Positions 23,756 through 34,208 of a stretch of 64,000 nt of DNA are shown here, piece by piece. The DNA lies in NCBI GenBank assembly GCA_944472135.2, contig OX235265.1, positions 43,497,459 through 43,561,458 on the forward strand, given 5' to 3'. How positions within the stretch are numbered: the first letter of the stretch is position 1; each line of letters begins with the position of its first letter. The notes below the pieces were generated by a model, which was given only the letters and a program-made list of their open reading frames with translations, made no database searches and was not told the DNA's origin. Position numbers and translations under genes: made by a program. The DNA is from Trichobilharzia regenti. Lineage: Eukaryota; Platyhelminthes; Trematoda; Strigeidida; Schistosomatidae.

Positions 23756-24370
23756 GCTGACACATAGCGTAGGTTTGAACTTTTGGATGGCTGATGCTTC
23801 GGCTAAGCCCAGATGTCTTAATTCCACTCTCTTTGATAGGTTTGATCGAATCTTGTATAAGATTTTGAAGGATTTTTCGAATGGTGCTGAATGTCCTGAA
23901 TTTACCAGATGTTCTGTCAATGAACTATATGCATGTTTTCGTTCTCCTTTTACTAGCCAGGCTGGATAGTGTTCATGAGCGCGTTTTTCAAGTTGGCGCA
24001 TAGCACGGCCGATGTACTCAGCTCCGTAAGAGCAAGTAAACTGGTATATGCACGTTGAAGTGGCCCAATGCGACAGCTTGTCTTCAGCGTTCTGGATGAA
24101 CAGTTTCTTACAGGAAAATGTCAGTCGTAGGCTCGCGGCGAAGTTTGTCTTCCTCGGAGATTTGGATAGGCGTTTACGAAGATTTCTGCTCCAATGTCAC
24201 CTTAGAATTTTAGATGGAACAGAAGTATCTTCTTCGGACGGATTGGACTCGTTCGGAAGTCTTCTTTTATTTGAGGTTCTTGTCTATGAACCTAGGCGGA
24301 AAACCGTTTTCCATCGGGGTTCTTCGGAGATTACTCAGTTCTTCACCAATCACCTCCTCGCTGCATAGCT
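23756..24370 (-). pseudogene. Penelope-like element fragment with GIY-YIG endonuclease
   Basis: The minus-strand frame at 23714-24001 starts just after a Gly-Ala-Glu-Tyr-Ile-Gly-Arg stretch and continues MRQLEKRAHEHYPAWLVKGE, the GIY-YIG core pattern (Tyr-Ile-Gly-Arg, Arg-x3-Glu-His). It ends KPTLCVSKIYVRALSLP, the usual C-terminus of this lineage. The region to 24370 holds the linker before the endonuclease, frameshifted. The lineage matches 29573-30700. It lies in intron 6, antisense to the receptor. Confidence 0.8.
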
Positions 24371-24731
24371 GAATAAATAATTAAATTTTCTCCTAAAATA
24401 AACTAGAAGGATTTGATATTGGGTTCTGTCCTTTGAAAAATAGTATATCCCATTGGTCTTTAAATGATCAACATACTAATTGAAGTATAAGATTATTTCA
24501 ACCAATTATATAATTAGCTAATTTGACCATTTGATAATGAATGTATAATAAAGTGATGGGAAATGTGTCTAGTGACAGTTGGTCTGTTTCAGTAAGCCTC
24601 AAACAAAGAATAAAGTAATGTTGGTATACTACGATGGTAATTTAAATAAACATTAAATGAAGCATAATTTTTTCTGTTTCCTGAAGCATCAGTCTCCTTT
24701 TTTGTGTTTACTCTCTTTTTTATACAAATAG

Positions 24732-25051
24732 GTCATAAATTGCAGATAGACTTCGACGTCGAAATGTATTCTACAATTATCGATTTAATGGCTGACGAAA
24801 AGTCTTTATCAGAGTTTGAATTTTACGGGAGTATAGTTCAACTAGAATTGCTGCTAACCAACTTCATTACATATTTTACAGGACAGACAACTTGTCGTCT
24901 AATATTGTCTGCATATCAAACTGTAAATGGTAGGAACTTTTTGCTAAAATATAGATCTGGTGATGAGAGATCCTCAGAATTCATAAATCGATTGGAATAC
25001 TCATTAGTGATTCATTCAGATCACTATAACGATAAAAGAAATTATACATCG
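24732..25051 (+). CDS. GFR-alpha-like receptor, exon g
   Basis: The acceptor is TATACAAATAG ending at 24731; the donor is ATCG|GTATGT after 25051. G from exon f plus GT gives Gly. About 107 residues follow, with only one cysteine (GQTTCRLILSAYQ), and the stretch looks helical (MYSTIIDLMADEKSLSEFEF, then VQLELLLTNFITYFTG). It has no counterpart that I recognise in vertebrate GFR-alpha. Coding status is supported by the open frame, splice sites and phases (in 1, out 0). Confidence 0.75.
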
Positions 25052-25178
25052 GTATGTACTACTTGCAATTTTCATATGATGTTTTATTTTTATTTGTGAA
25101 AATTTAAAATATGCTTATAACTCTTACAAGACATTCTTTGGAAAAGTCAATCTGTCATTGAGAATTATATTTTTACAG

Positions 25179-25245
25179 TTAAGCTGTCTGCTGATAAAAA
25201 TACCCCTTATCATTTGTTACAAGAAGCGCACTCAAAGTAATTCTT
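25179..25245 (+). other. Possible alternative exon of the receptor gene
   Basis: TTTTTACAG ends at 25178 and TTTGA|GTAAGG follows 25245. Entered in phase 0 from exon g, it leaves in phase 1, which fits an alternative acceptor at 27389 (CATTCTAG) for the last exon. The direct join of exon g to 27371 also keeps the frame, and needs no extra exon. A different frame here (KLSADKNTPYHLLQEAHSK) looks more protein-like but does not fit the phases. Transcript data would decide. Confidence 0.25.
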
Positions 25246-25314
25246 TGAGTAAGGAAACGACTTTAGAAACTTCATCATACAGAAGAAAATTTTCAACTGT
25301 CGCTTTACAGAAAC

Positions 25315-25690
25315 TTGATTGGTCCCAGTTTGTATCGCGAGCTGATGTCACTTAGAGAACTACTCGTAAACCAGAAAGTACTAGATGGCTAAATTTTCCC
25401 ATACTGGGACTCTTCGTTAGAAGTCACCGATGACATTAGCTGGCTGTCACGCTCTATGTCTTCATTTCGCAGAAGCTGAGATCTATTGGCCACCAGATGA
25501 AGTCCCAGCTGCTGAATGGTCTAGGAGCTTGCCTCCCAGGTATGAGGCCTCTGGGCTGATCCCAAGGTCACAGCATACTACAGAAGAACTTCAAACTTGG
25601 ACGAAACAGCCGTCGAGTACTATCTGCTTTTCCAGTTGTTTGCTGACTGACGTCAGTTTGTGGTCAAACCTGTAACATGCAAAAAGTTAT
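25315..25690. repeat. Inverted pair of type A SINE pieces
   Basis: A minus-strand tail piece is at about 25315-25440 (GATGTCACTTAGAGAACTAC; CCATACTGGGACTCTTCG), and a plus-strand piece at about 25490-25690 with CTTGGACGAAACAGCCGTCG and GACGTCAGTTTGTGGTCAAA. This is another case of the inverted arrangement at 2636-3232. It lies in intron 7. Confidence 0.6.
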
Positions 25691-27370
25691 TCCATGGTAC
25701 AGTAGTTATAAAATGTTTTTGGATTGAAATGGTGCTAACAACGAATTATCTCCCATTTTACGAAGAAGCTTTCAAATGTCTTTAACCTTACAGCAATTAT
25801 TACTAAGTAAGTAGATTAACTGGCTTATGCATCAGTAACTGGACTTAATAAACGCATTACATAACTACGGGAAACTCTAATCATAATCACACGTCCCTTA
25901 TCAACTGGCAGATGACTAGTATAAGTCAAATATTTCTTACATCAAGTAATACTCAAACATCTGAAGTCTATCATAAATTCGATATGGGTGCTTTACAAGT
26001 ACTAATCCCAGTAACTCAGTAGTGTGCAGATTTATAAATTTAAACTGTAGCTTTTTACAAAAAGAATACTAAATTTATTGGTGTGTTGGTGGGCATTATT
26101 TGTAAATTTCAATCAAGAATTATCCTAATGTCTGTGAGTACCATTGAAAATCAGTGTACACGCCTTTCTTATTTACCAATATTTTAACCAATTAATAATG
26201 AATAACTACTTGTGTGGTTTTTGAGTAATTGTCTAATGAGATGTTTGAATAAAGCACAAGTATCAAGAAGCTTCGTAGTCTCTTTTGTATAAAGTTCATT
26301 ATTGTTTTTAATGACCGCCTTACAGTAGTAATAAACAAACTACTTCTCCCTGGCAAGCATTAGGCTAGTTGTGTTGATGACTCAGTTGAATCGGTCCCTT
26401 TGTAGTTAAGAATTTAGGATTTCTTTGCTACATGTTCAATAATTCACTAATGATGGGCTTAAAGTATCTAACTAGTCCTTTTAACCCTTTAAAGTTATAA
26501 AATCGATCAGGTTATGCCTATTTTGATTTACAATTATCTACCAGAAACGCATTTTGACTGGTTTATTAAGGAATATGCCAAAAACAAATAAATGACTACA
26601 TACGCTTGACTTGTCTTCAGTGACACGTATCTATCTGCGAAAGTATTCCCCATTACAATTCCCCATAAACAACCCGGTAAGGCCGAAGTTGGGTGGAATT
26701 GGGTCTTCCTCCCGAAGTACATTCATGTGATCACGCGTTCGTAGCCTCTAGCAGGTGAATGCTATTCACTGCCTTCACGCAGCCAGGGTATTCATCACAA
26801 GGTGACATCTTGAGATTATAGACAGGCTAGTGGATGTACTAGTAAACTGAGAGGAGCTGAAAGACCCTGATTCCAAGTCCATGATATTCATAGGCTCCAG
26901 AATCCAAAAGGATCTAATAACGTATGAACCTGACTTGGTCACAGGTAACCATGAGAACGTAGCTCCTGACGCTTTCTTACTTTCCCTGTGGATCATACTT
27001 CAAGTCAAAGTCTTTGAGGACGACCACTTGAAACAATCACCTGCTTCAATTTGGGTAGTATTGCAGCCATTGCACAAACTGTGATATGTCATTAATATGC
27101 TCAGTTTGGGTTTTTATGATAATGGTATAGAGAACAGAGCTTTTCACAGCTTGGTTAACAGTTTAGAAAGTTGTCGTCCTTGGTCACTTCAAGCTATTTG
27201 AGTGATTATGATATATTTTCCAATTTGAGCTGACTTCTTCATCTTGTGAAAAATTTTCAAATATTTCAAGTTATCTAGACTCCATAGGTGTTTTTTAAAA
27301 CACTTATTATTTAATGTTTTGAAAGTCTAAAATGCAAAGTATTTCTCTCATTTGCTTTTCCGTCATCTAG
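25691..27370. other. Intron 7, rest; unidentified decayed repeat at about 26590-27090
   Basis: Most is AT-rich without a feature. The segment 26590-27090 is less AT-rich and has overlapping open frames on both strands (for example minus 26775-26996, starting MIHRESKKASGATFSWLPVT), which suggests former coding sequence of a mobile element. I could not assign a family. Confidence 0.35.
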
Positions 27371-27802
27371 TTTTGCATCAACATTCTAGAAATTGTAAAT
27401 ATAATGATCAATGATGAATATCCGCATATGAAATACAATCCAAAATTTTCTACATTTTTAAAAAGTGTTCTAAAGGCGCCAATATTCCATGAATACAATA
27501 ATCTAAACGCAAATGATGTCTCTCTAAATAAATCACAAAAATCACAGCAGCAGCAGCAACAACAACAACACCACCACCAACAAACGCAAGGATGGCGACA
27601 TACAAGAACATCTATTCAACTACAAAGAGATAATAATAAGTCAGTAAAGAATAATTGTCACTCAAAATCCTATCTGAATACTCTTCATTATTTAATTTCT
27701 TTCTTGTTTTCTTATTTTTATTTTTTCTACTTTCAATATAATTGCATTAATTTATTTTCGTGTAGATTATTTCCCTTGCCTATTATATGCGCCTTTGTAT
27801 GA
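27371..27802 (+). CDS. GFR-alpha-like receptor, last exon (Gln/His tract and hydrophobic C-terminus)
   Basis: The acceptor chosen is CCGTCATCTAG ending at 27370, which has a good pyrimidine tract and joins exon g in phase 0. The CATTCTAG at 27389 is the alternative. The exon starts FCINILEIVNIMINDEYPH, then has a tract of eight Gln, three His and more Gln coded by CAG, CAA and CAC (27544-27587), a basic segment, and ends in about 40 mostly hydrophobic residues (YLISFLFSYFYFFYF, then PLPIICAFV) before TGA at 27800-27802. A hydrophobic C-terminus fits GPI attachment, as in vertebrate GFR-alpha, or a membrane segment. The position of a cleavage site is not clear. Confidence 0.7.
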   Translation, partial: FCINILEIVNIMINDEYPHMKYNPKFSTFLKSVLKAPIFHEYNNLNANDVSLNKSQKSQQQQQQQQHHHQQTQGWRHTRTSIQLQRDNNKSVKNNCHSKSYLNTLHYLISFLFSYFYFFYFQYNCINLFSCRLFPLPIICAFV

Positions 27803-29570
27803 TTTTTTGTTTTATTTTAAATGATGACTGGTACAATGTTCCAATGTATATATATATATGAAATTTTGTAAAAGCGTCACATTTTCCCGAATGAATGTAT
27901 ATGTACATATATATCTGCTATCATATGCAATATCGTCTGTTTGCTTGTCTTCTTGTCCTTTGAATTGTCCATTCTCCAATTGCTTATAGCATGTAAGCTC
28001 TTCTGCATAACCGATGTGCATTCCATTTATCAAGGTCATCAAGATCATTCATAGTCGATACAGTTCGAATCCGTGATTTTATTATGCTTTTGTGATATAA
28101 CAGATATTAGCTTATACACATATCTCTCTTTAGCCAAAAGTTTTGTTTGTGTATGTTCAAAAAAATCAAACAATCTAATCATATTTCAGTTCACTCATTT
28201 AACAGAAACATGAAGAAATTAACTTTGGTGGATAATTCAGAAAAGATTGCTTTTCTTACTTTCTTTTGTGACGCCTATTTCATTAGGAATCTGTGACTCT
28301 AATTAATTCATTCCTCTTTTCCATGTTTTCTTGATGAACGAGCAAGCGTTCAGTTGATATTTTCTGTTTTGAAGATTACAGATTATGAGGCGTATTCTTA
28401 TTATAAAACAAAAGTGTTACAATTTGAAAGGTATTCCATGTTAGCTAAACAACAACACTCTGTGGAACATAAAAACATCCTTTCTAGATAAAGTGTTTTT
28501 TTTCTAAATTTTCTTCTACCTCAACCTTTTTATCCCAAGAAATAAATGTAACCTACCGGTAGACTCATAATTTTGGTGTGTGTAAATGTTTGTCTTGTGC
28601 TGTGATGTAACATTTCAACAAAATATATACATGTTAATACCTGGAAGATTAAGTTTATATTATGTCACTGTTTAAATTGCTTTCCTTCCAACCCTTGGAT
28701 AATTTTAGTGAGTTCTGGGGTCGTTCATAAGAATAAAGAGTTGGAAGACAAAACGTTATACAGCTTTTTAGACTGGATATGATGACGTAGTTGTTATTTT
28801 TTCCTCAAAACAATTTCTCATGTTTCAAAATATGGGACAGTAGAGTTAAAGGAAATTGGAGGGAAAACAATCTCAGCTGCATACCTTAGAGAGAAATCTA
28901 ATTTCCATGATTCTTTAATAACTTCTATCCTTGTGGTGAATGATATACGTAGAAATACGCATTCCGGTGTTTCGACAATTGATGTTCAAATCATCCAACT
29001 GCTACGGCTGATTATATTAAACACTCATCACTTAATATAGAAAAATTCCCCATTTAGACATTTAGAAAATAGAAAGATTGAGTGAAGAAATATTTACTTT
29101 TCAATTAGATCTTCATCTCTGGCTCTACTCTAATATACACGTAAAGCATTTTTATTACAATACACAACAGTTTACCAATCAAGTGACACTGATATGTTTG
29201 TTAACAATAATTAGTCAGTGTAAAAATGTCAACGAGGTGATAATTAACGAAGAAAATTAGTATACACAATTAAAAGGTGGAAATGGTTACAAGTGGATTG
29301 CATTATTGCGTAATTTTGGAAAAATGAAGAGTAATTAAGGAATAAGCATGTGCACAGATTGATTACGTAACAGATTGTTAAAGAAAAGAAAATGATTTGG
29401 ATAATGATAATTTGTAACTAAGGTAGAAGTGATCATAAGAATAAAGTCATTTTACAAGGATCACATGTAATTAAAGATGAAGTGGTCAAAAAAAAATAAT
29501 TTGGACAATTATAATTTTTACAATTTTTAAAAAGTTTAGGGGGAGGGGGTTGAAGTAGTCAGGTTTATAC
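27803..29570. other. 3' flank of the receptor gene; possible poly(A) signal, no other gene
   Basis: The first canonical AATAAA noted downstream is at 28541-28546, which would give a 3' UTR of about 0.75 kb. The rest is AT-rich with a short TA run at 27846-27860 and no gene recognised. The frame at 29078-29260 has no motif. Confidence 0.4.
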
Positions 29571-29572
29571 AG

Positions 29573-30700
29573 TCATGTAACGATGGCCAAGATTAGGGGA
29601 AGTGGCTGTACAAATTTCTTCTGAACACACAGGTTTGGCTTGTTCTTCAGGTGGATTCCTATTGCTCCAGCTGTCTGTAGAAGACGAACTCGTCGAGCAA
29701 AATTAAGGTTAGTAGGAATGAAATGAATAATTTTAAATGCTGTATTAACGTCAACCTTATGTTCACTATCTACAAGGTGTGCTAAAATAGAGCTACGAAT
29801 AGATCTTGTTTGTCCCTTGCTTAGCCATGCTGGATGATGTTCGGAAATAGGATAATGAGCCTGCCTAATTGTACTCACGAAGCAGATGGCTCAGCTCTAT
29901 TCAAACTGGTAGATCCACATAGGGGAGGCAAATTTAGGTAGTTTATCCTTATTTCTCGAACGTAGAATAGGATTGGTTGTGAAGAGACAACGTACATCTG
30001 CTGCATAATATGCTCTTTTAAATACATTCTTCAGTCGTTGTGTTGTAATTTCGCTGATGTTGTCACCGAGGAACTGCAATCTTATGAACAGTGGTTTTTT
30101 CGGAACTGCTGTCATAGTGTTTGTCCTAGGTGATGAATTCATATATTTCTCAATGGACTTATCTGGATAACCATTTTTTCCAACTAATTCTCTAATAATC
30201 TTAAGCTCCTCATTGAGGCAGTCGTCTGAACGGATTAAACTAGCTTTATGAACCAGACCCTTTATCTGGTTACGTTCATATTTCAAAGGTACAAAACTCG
30301 AAAAATGAGTCTACTGACATGTTGTAGTAGGTTTCCTATACACACTCCTTCATAGTGTGCCATCTTCTTTCCTCGCTATGAAGACGTCTAGGAATGAGTT
30401 ACTGTCATTACTTTCTTTCTCTATGATACGTTTTATTGCTGAATGGGCATCATTAAACTTGTCAAGGATGTTCATTGCATCATTCTCGTTTTTTATGACC
30501 AGAAATTTATCATCCATATATCGACAGTAGAAATCCAAGTCACTAATTACTCCTTTCAGTGGTCCATACTATAACTTAGTGAGGAAAAATCAGCTAGGAT
30601 TGCACCTAGTGGGGAAACCATTGCTACACCCATCACTTAAACTCAGTGTAAGTGAAATTCCTTACTCACGTTGTTTGACATTTCTTTTAAAATCAATTTA
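29573..30700 (-). pseudogene. Penelope-like element, RT end plus GIY-YIG endonuclease
   Basis: Reading from 30700 down: the frame at 30350-30538 starts MDFYCRYMDDKFLVIKNEND, with the RT catalytic box YMDD, then KRIIEKESNDSNSFLDVFIA, typical of Penelope-type RT. The frame at 29897-30286 carries NGYPDKSIEKYM and RNKDKLPKFASPMWIYQFE, the linker to the endonuclease. The frame at 29573-29878 continues with a Gln-Ala-His/Glu-His-His-Pro-Ala-Trp-Leu segment and ends NKPNLCVQKKFVQPLPL. The start of the endonuclease (normally a Cys-x-Cys and Tyr-Ile-Gly-Arg) is damaged between the last two frames. This is the best-preserved Penelope-like copy here, still inactive because of stops and 5' truncation. 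Confidence 0.85.
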
Positions 30701-31089
30701 TTCAAGATAAATAAATTTAGTGGTCGTATCAAGTTAACTTTACGCTGTGAAATTGGGCCAGACAACAAAAATAACGATATCTGGCGTTATAAAAGAGTCG
30801 TGTATTTTAACTGATTGAAACTGCCCATTAAAATTTTTCAATGGAATGGTTACTAAACATAGAATATTCCTTTTGATAACACCTTCATCATCAGGTTCTA
30901 CATAACAGTAAATGAATTGGTGTTAGTAATAACATTTAGCTTTGTTTAAATAACATCGAATCAATAGTAGTATCAATGGATTACAGTTCGAAAACATGAA
31001 CGTAACAATAATCTGACTGTCAGACAGATAATTTAGGAAAGACGAAAATACAAATCCATGAATGTACAGTCTCCACTGAAGGCCAGCCA

Positions 31090-31375
31090 CAGCACTTGTA
31101 GTAGCTAGATTTGCTTTTTCTGAACACAAAGTACTGGTTGTTTCACGTCAATTGTGATAGCCTCTGCTGTTTGGAGTATTTTTTACCTGGATGCTTTTGG
31201 CAATTTACTCGGAACTCGGTAGATTATAGAGAAGGATTCTTCAATGCTGGCTTTGTGGCCCGTTTGAACCAGATGGCCTAATATCGAACTGTTGATGGTT
31301 TTCACTACACCTTTACTTATCCATACTGGTAGATGTTTTCGAGCACGAAAAATCAAGTTCCTAGAGCAATGGCCA
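31090..31375 (-). pseudogene. Penelope-like element fragment (GIY-YIG end)
   Basis: The minus strand reads ARKHLPVWISKGVVKTINSS, then ILGHLVQTGHKASIEESFSI and a final VLCSEKANLATT, collinear with the endonuclease end of 29573-29878 but diverged. It is a separate, older fragment. Confidence 0.7.
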
Positions 31376-32199
31376 ATAAAACAATATAATATAAGAATAT
31401 TCGCGATCTACATAAATTATAAACTACATAGCATTCTTATTAGCTGAGACAGGAAAGGAAATCTTTTGCGGCTTTGTATAATAACAATCTTACATAGTCA
31501 GACGAATATCATAGCCTCAAAAAATTAATACACTTCTGTATGACGTTAAACTAATAATGAAATCCATCACTGGTCATCCATTTTAATCACAAAATGCTCG
31601 CCAGCCAGTCGAAAAGTCTGGATGTGACCTGCAGCTGACAAACTCCTTATTCTGTCTTTGTTAACTGGTCAGTATCAAGCCTGGAGTAGAGAAGACGTCT
31701 TGATGTAAGTTGATAATCCCTCCCCATACACACAACACCATCTCTAATGAGACGTCACTGTATGTGGCCCTCTTTCCTCCTTGGAACTCAATAGAATGAG
31801 CCAAAAGATGTAATGGAAACCCATATGAATGACAATAGATTTACCTATCGTTTAAAATGTGATATATCAAGTATTCTCCACCTGCACATACATACACAAG
31901 TGTTCGTACTCAACGCGTTTTTGTTGTATCATAGAGAAAGAGAAGTTTGTTTCAAGAGATTTTAAGTGAGCACACATACGATATTAGTGATGGATGTGTA
32001 TCACAGCAGTGTCTTATTATATTTCTGCCTAAGATAAGCCCAATTTATTCAGCCTATGTTTTGATAATAGATGAAAAGAGTACACCAACTAGTTATCAGG
32101 GGTGGCCACATGCAGTCATGTAGTTAAATAATCCTTTTTTGGAGATTCAACAGCTAATTTTCATTTCACCCTGCTCTTTGTAGCCGTATTCAGTTGACT
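31376..32199. other. Stretch without recognised features
   Basis: No gene, tRNA-like head or known repeat was recognised. Confidence 0.45.
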
Positions 32200-32815
32200 C
32201 CATAATTGTTCGTACGACTCAGTTTCCACTTCACATAATCTAGTACATATCACCCTTGGACTGGAATCTTATGTCACCCAGCTGGATTTCCTTCGGTATG
32301 TTTATTGAGCGATAAGTTGTTGATTTTCAGTATGAATCGATAGCAGCTGTCGATGAGAGTATGCAGTAGACTGTTGTAAATGCTTTCACTGAGTCTCTGA
32401 ACCACGTAGAAGCACTAACTTGACATGAGCGTTTTCTTCACACTAAGTGCGGTAGATTTCCACACAGTTTTGCTTTAGTGGTCTTGGCTGTCTTCTAAAT
32501 AATCACCCTTGCCACCTGTAGTGGAAATGATGCTGCTAAGATTGGTTAGATGTAACTTCCTTCGAGTTGATCCAGCTGATAATGATTCATGTCCGTTGAT
32601 GTGTACGTTTGTCTTGTCTTGTTTGTTCACTTGAAGACCCATCATTGCTTCTTTTATTGAACTGCTGGTTTTTTTCTCTAGATTTTCACGTCTCCATGAT
32701 ATTCGACATAAATCACCGCTAGTAATTCCATACAAGGAAGGAACCTCGGAAACCACCTGACGCAGAATTCTTAACAAGGTAGGAATAAAAGTAACTGGCA
32801 TTCAAATCAACCACA
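32200..32815 (-). pseudogene. RTE-clade retrotransposon fragment
   Basis: The minus-strand frame at 32475-32801 carries an Ala-Met-x-Gly-Leu-Gln-Val-Asn segment (GLQVNKQDKTNVHINGHESL) and then LHLTNLSSIISTTGGKGDYL. This is the RTE order 'GLQVN...K T-K-V' then 'YLGSIVSTTGGTDEDI', also seen at 22069-22398. Sequence down to 32200 is less clear. Confidence 0.65.
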
Positions 32816-32849
32816 GACTCATTTAGAAACAAGCTTCGTCGGTTAGAGG

Positions 32850-33385
32850 ATCCTTTGGAGCCTTTAAGACAAAACAATTTAGTTTATCTAATACCCTGCC
32901 TGCAATGATTGTCAGATCAAATACATAGGTCAAAGTAGTAGTACAGGGACAGTCAGTTAGACTAGCCGAACATAAAAACCTAGCAAAATCTAAATTACTT
33001 GACCCGGATAAGATAAGAAATCTAGAGAACAGTTCAGCTATTGCACTACATGCAGTTACACAGAACCATACAATAGGATGGATGGGATAGGATGACAGTT
33101 TTAAAATCTAATGTCACAGGATGGAGGAAGAGATTGATAACAGCAGCTTTGTTTATCGAATCAACTGCAAACATATGTAATAGGAATGATTCAATACCTA
33201 TCCCAGATATCTGGAACATTCTACTACCCCTACGACGACAAATAGGAGAAGACAAAGGAAACTATAAAACTCAAGTTTCAAAGTTGTGTGATTACAATTG
33301 ATATGATTATGAACAATAAATTTTGTTTGAAATGTGATCCAGTAAATAATACTGTTTTAATGTGTGATACATCTAATAAACAAAC
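32850..33385 (+). pseudogene. Penelope-like element fragment, second lineage, with 3' tail
   Basis: LVYLIPCLQC, a disrupted Cys/Tyr-Ile-Gly region and LAEHKNLAKSKLLDPDKIRN-like sequence (frameshifted) lead into 33092-33245, which reads GWRKRLITAALFIESTANIC then NRNDSIPIPDIWNILLP. The tail has GATATGATTATGAACAATAA and ends near TGTGTGATACATCTAATAAA. Copies with the same C-terminus and tail are at 35040-35820 and 59640-60395. This C-terminus differs from that of 29573-30700. Confidence 0.75.
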
Positions 33386-33394
33386 TGATTAGTT

Positions 33395-33540
33395 ATTTTG
33401 ATCGGACACTGGTAACTAGTGTGACGTGACCAGTCCTATCTTTGGTGCAGACTGAATTCTATCAGTCAGGTTTTGCGATTCAGTCTGCACCAAAGATAGG
33501 ACTAGACACGTCACACTGGTTACTAGTGTCCCATCAAAAT
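33395..33540. repeat. Imperfect palindrome, 62 bp arms
   Basis: The arms 33395-33456 and 33478-33540 are reverse complements with about five mismatches and a 21 bp spacer. The arm sequence (CCTATCTTTGGTGCAGACTG) recurs singly at 43480-43525 and 53190-53600 next to type C SINEs, so the palindrome is two inverted copies of a repeat module. Confidence 0.85.
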
Positions 33541-33569
33541 ACCCACTATAGTCCTACAGGAGGTTAATC

Positions 33570-33760
33570 GCAAGCCCGAATAGCTCAATGGTGACGTCTC
33601 TGACTGCAGAACTGGGTGACACGGGTTCGAATCTCAGAAGGGACATGAGTTCCTTCAAGGTTGTAGATACGCCTTGTTGATGAGTGCCAACTAGCACGAA
33701 ACATAGGTACACAGGGCTTCCTGCCAATTGCCTCCAACTATCTAATATCATCAAAACTGA
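33570..33760 (+). repeat. tRNA-derived SINE, type C, with hammerhead-like motif
   Basis: The head has an A-box-like AATAGCTCAATGGTGACG and the B box GGGTTCGAATC. The body at 33680-33715 reads TTGATGAGTGCCAACTAGCA then CGAAAC: a hammerhead-like core box, a perfect GTGC/GCAC stem II and the GAAAC box. The first core base is T instead of C. The tail ATTGCCTCCAACTATCTAAT is shared with 43200-43400 and 53640-53830. Confidence 0.75.
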
Positions 33761-33994
33761 GCCTATAAGGTAAGTAATAAGTCATAGGCGTTAGCTATAC
33801 ATTACACGAATTGATATCTCATGATTATATTGGATACCTATTTGTTATATCCTCTATAACATTGTTCTAACCATCTTTGTTGATTTTATGCTGCAAATAA
33901 TTACGATCAATGTGGTTTCAACGGCTATGCACACTTACGACTTCATTATTATACTTATGCGAATCACACTCTAATCGTATTTTTTCCTTCATGT

Positions 33995-34208
33995 TTCCCA
34001 GTGGAACATAGGGTTTCAAGCTAAAACCAGCTTGAAGTTTCTGCAGCAGTGTTTATTTTACAGGATGGGGTTGCTAGCCTCATTCCCAACCTATCCTTTT
34101 TACCAGCATTATTTCTGATATAGCGAGGTAAGGGGGTGCGTCGGCCGGGGACCGAACCCCGGACCATGTGAATGGTCGGCTAACGTCCTAGCCGCTATGC
34201 CATGGATG
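33995..34208 (-). repeat. tRNA-derived SINE, type D, with RTE-like 3' tail
   Basis: The minus-strand head runs GTGCATCCATGGCATAGCGG with the A box, then the B box GGGGTTCGGTCCCC and GGCCGACGCAC. The body is unlike type B. The 3' end reads TTGAAACCCTATGTTCCACT, which matches the 3' end of RTE copies here (CCCTATGTTCCACTAAGAAC at 7205). A second copy is at 42570-42765. Confidence 0.75.

Larger units (their letters stand above)
757..27802 (+). other. GFR-alpha-like (GDNF family receptor alpha) gene, 5' partial, eight exons
   Basis: Gene span. Exons are 757-889, 4534-4806, 8001-8334, 11658-11875, 13200-13256, 16350-16718, 24732-25051 and 27371-27802. They total 2136 bases, an exact multiple of three, and every junction keeps the frame (phases 1, 1, 2, 1, 1, 1, 0). 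GFR-alpha proteins are cell-surface co-receptors that bind GDNF-type ligands and present them to a partner such as RET. The visible product has the end of domain 1, complete domains 2 and 3 with ten cysteines each, and a long C-terminal extension ending in a hydrophobic segment. The start codon and signal peptide must lie before position 757 or off the window. Introns are 3.6, 3.2, 3.3, 1.3, 3.1, 8.0 and 2.3 kb and contain transposons. Whether flatworms use it with a RET-like kinase is not shown by this sequence. Confidence 0.85.

Noticed and set aside
25179..25355. Certain extra exon between exons g and h
   Set aside because: Direct joining of 25051 to 27371 keeps the frame with good splice sites, so the extra exon is only listed as possible.
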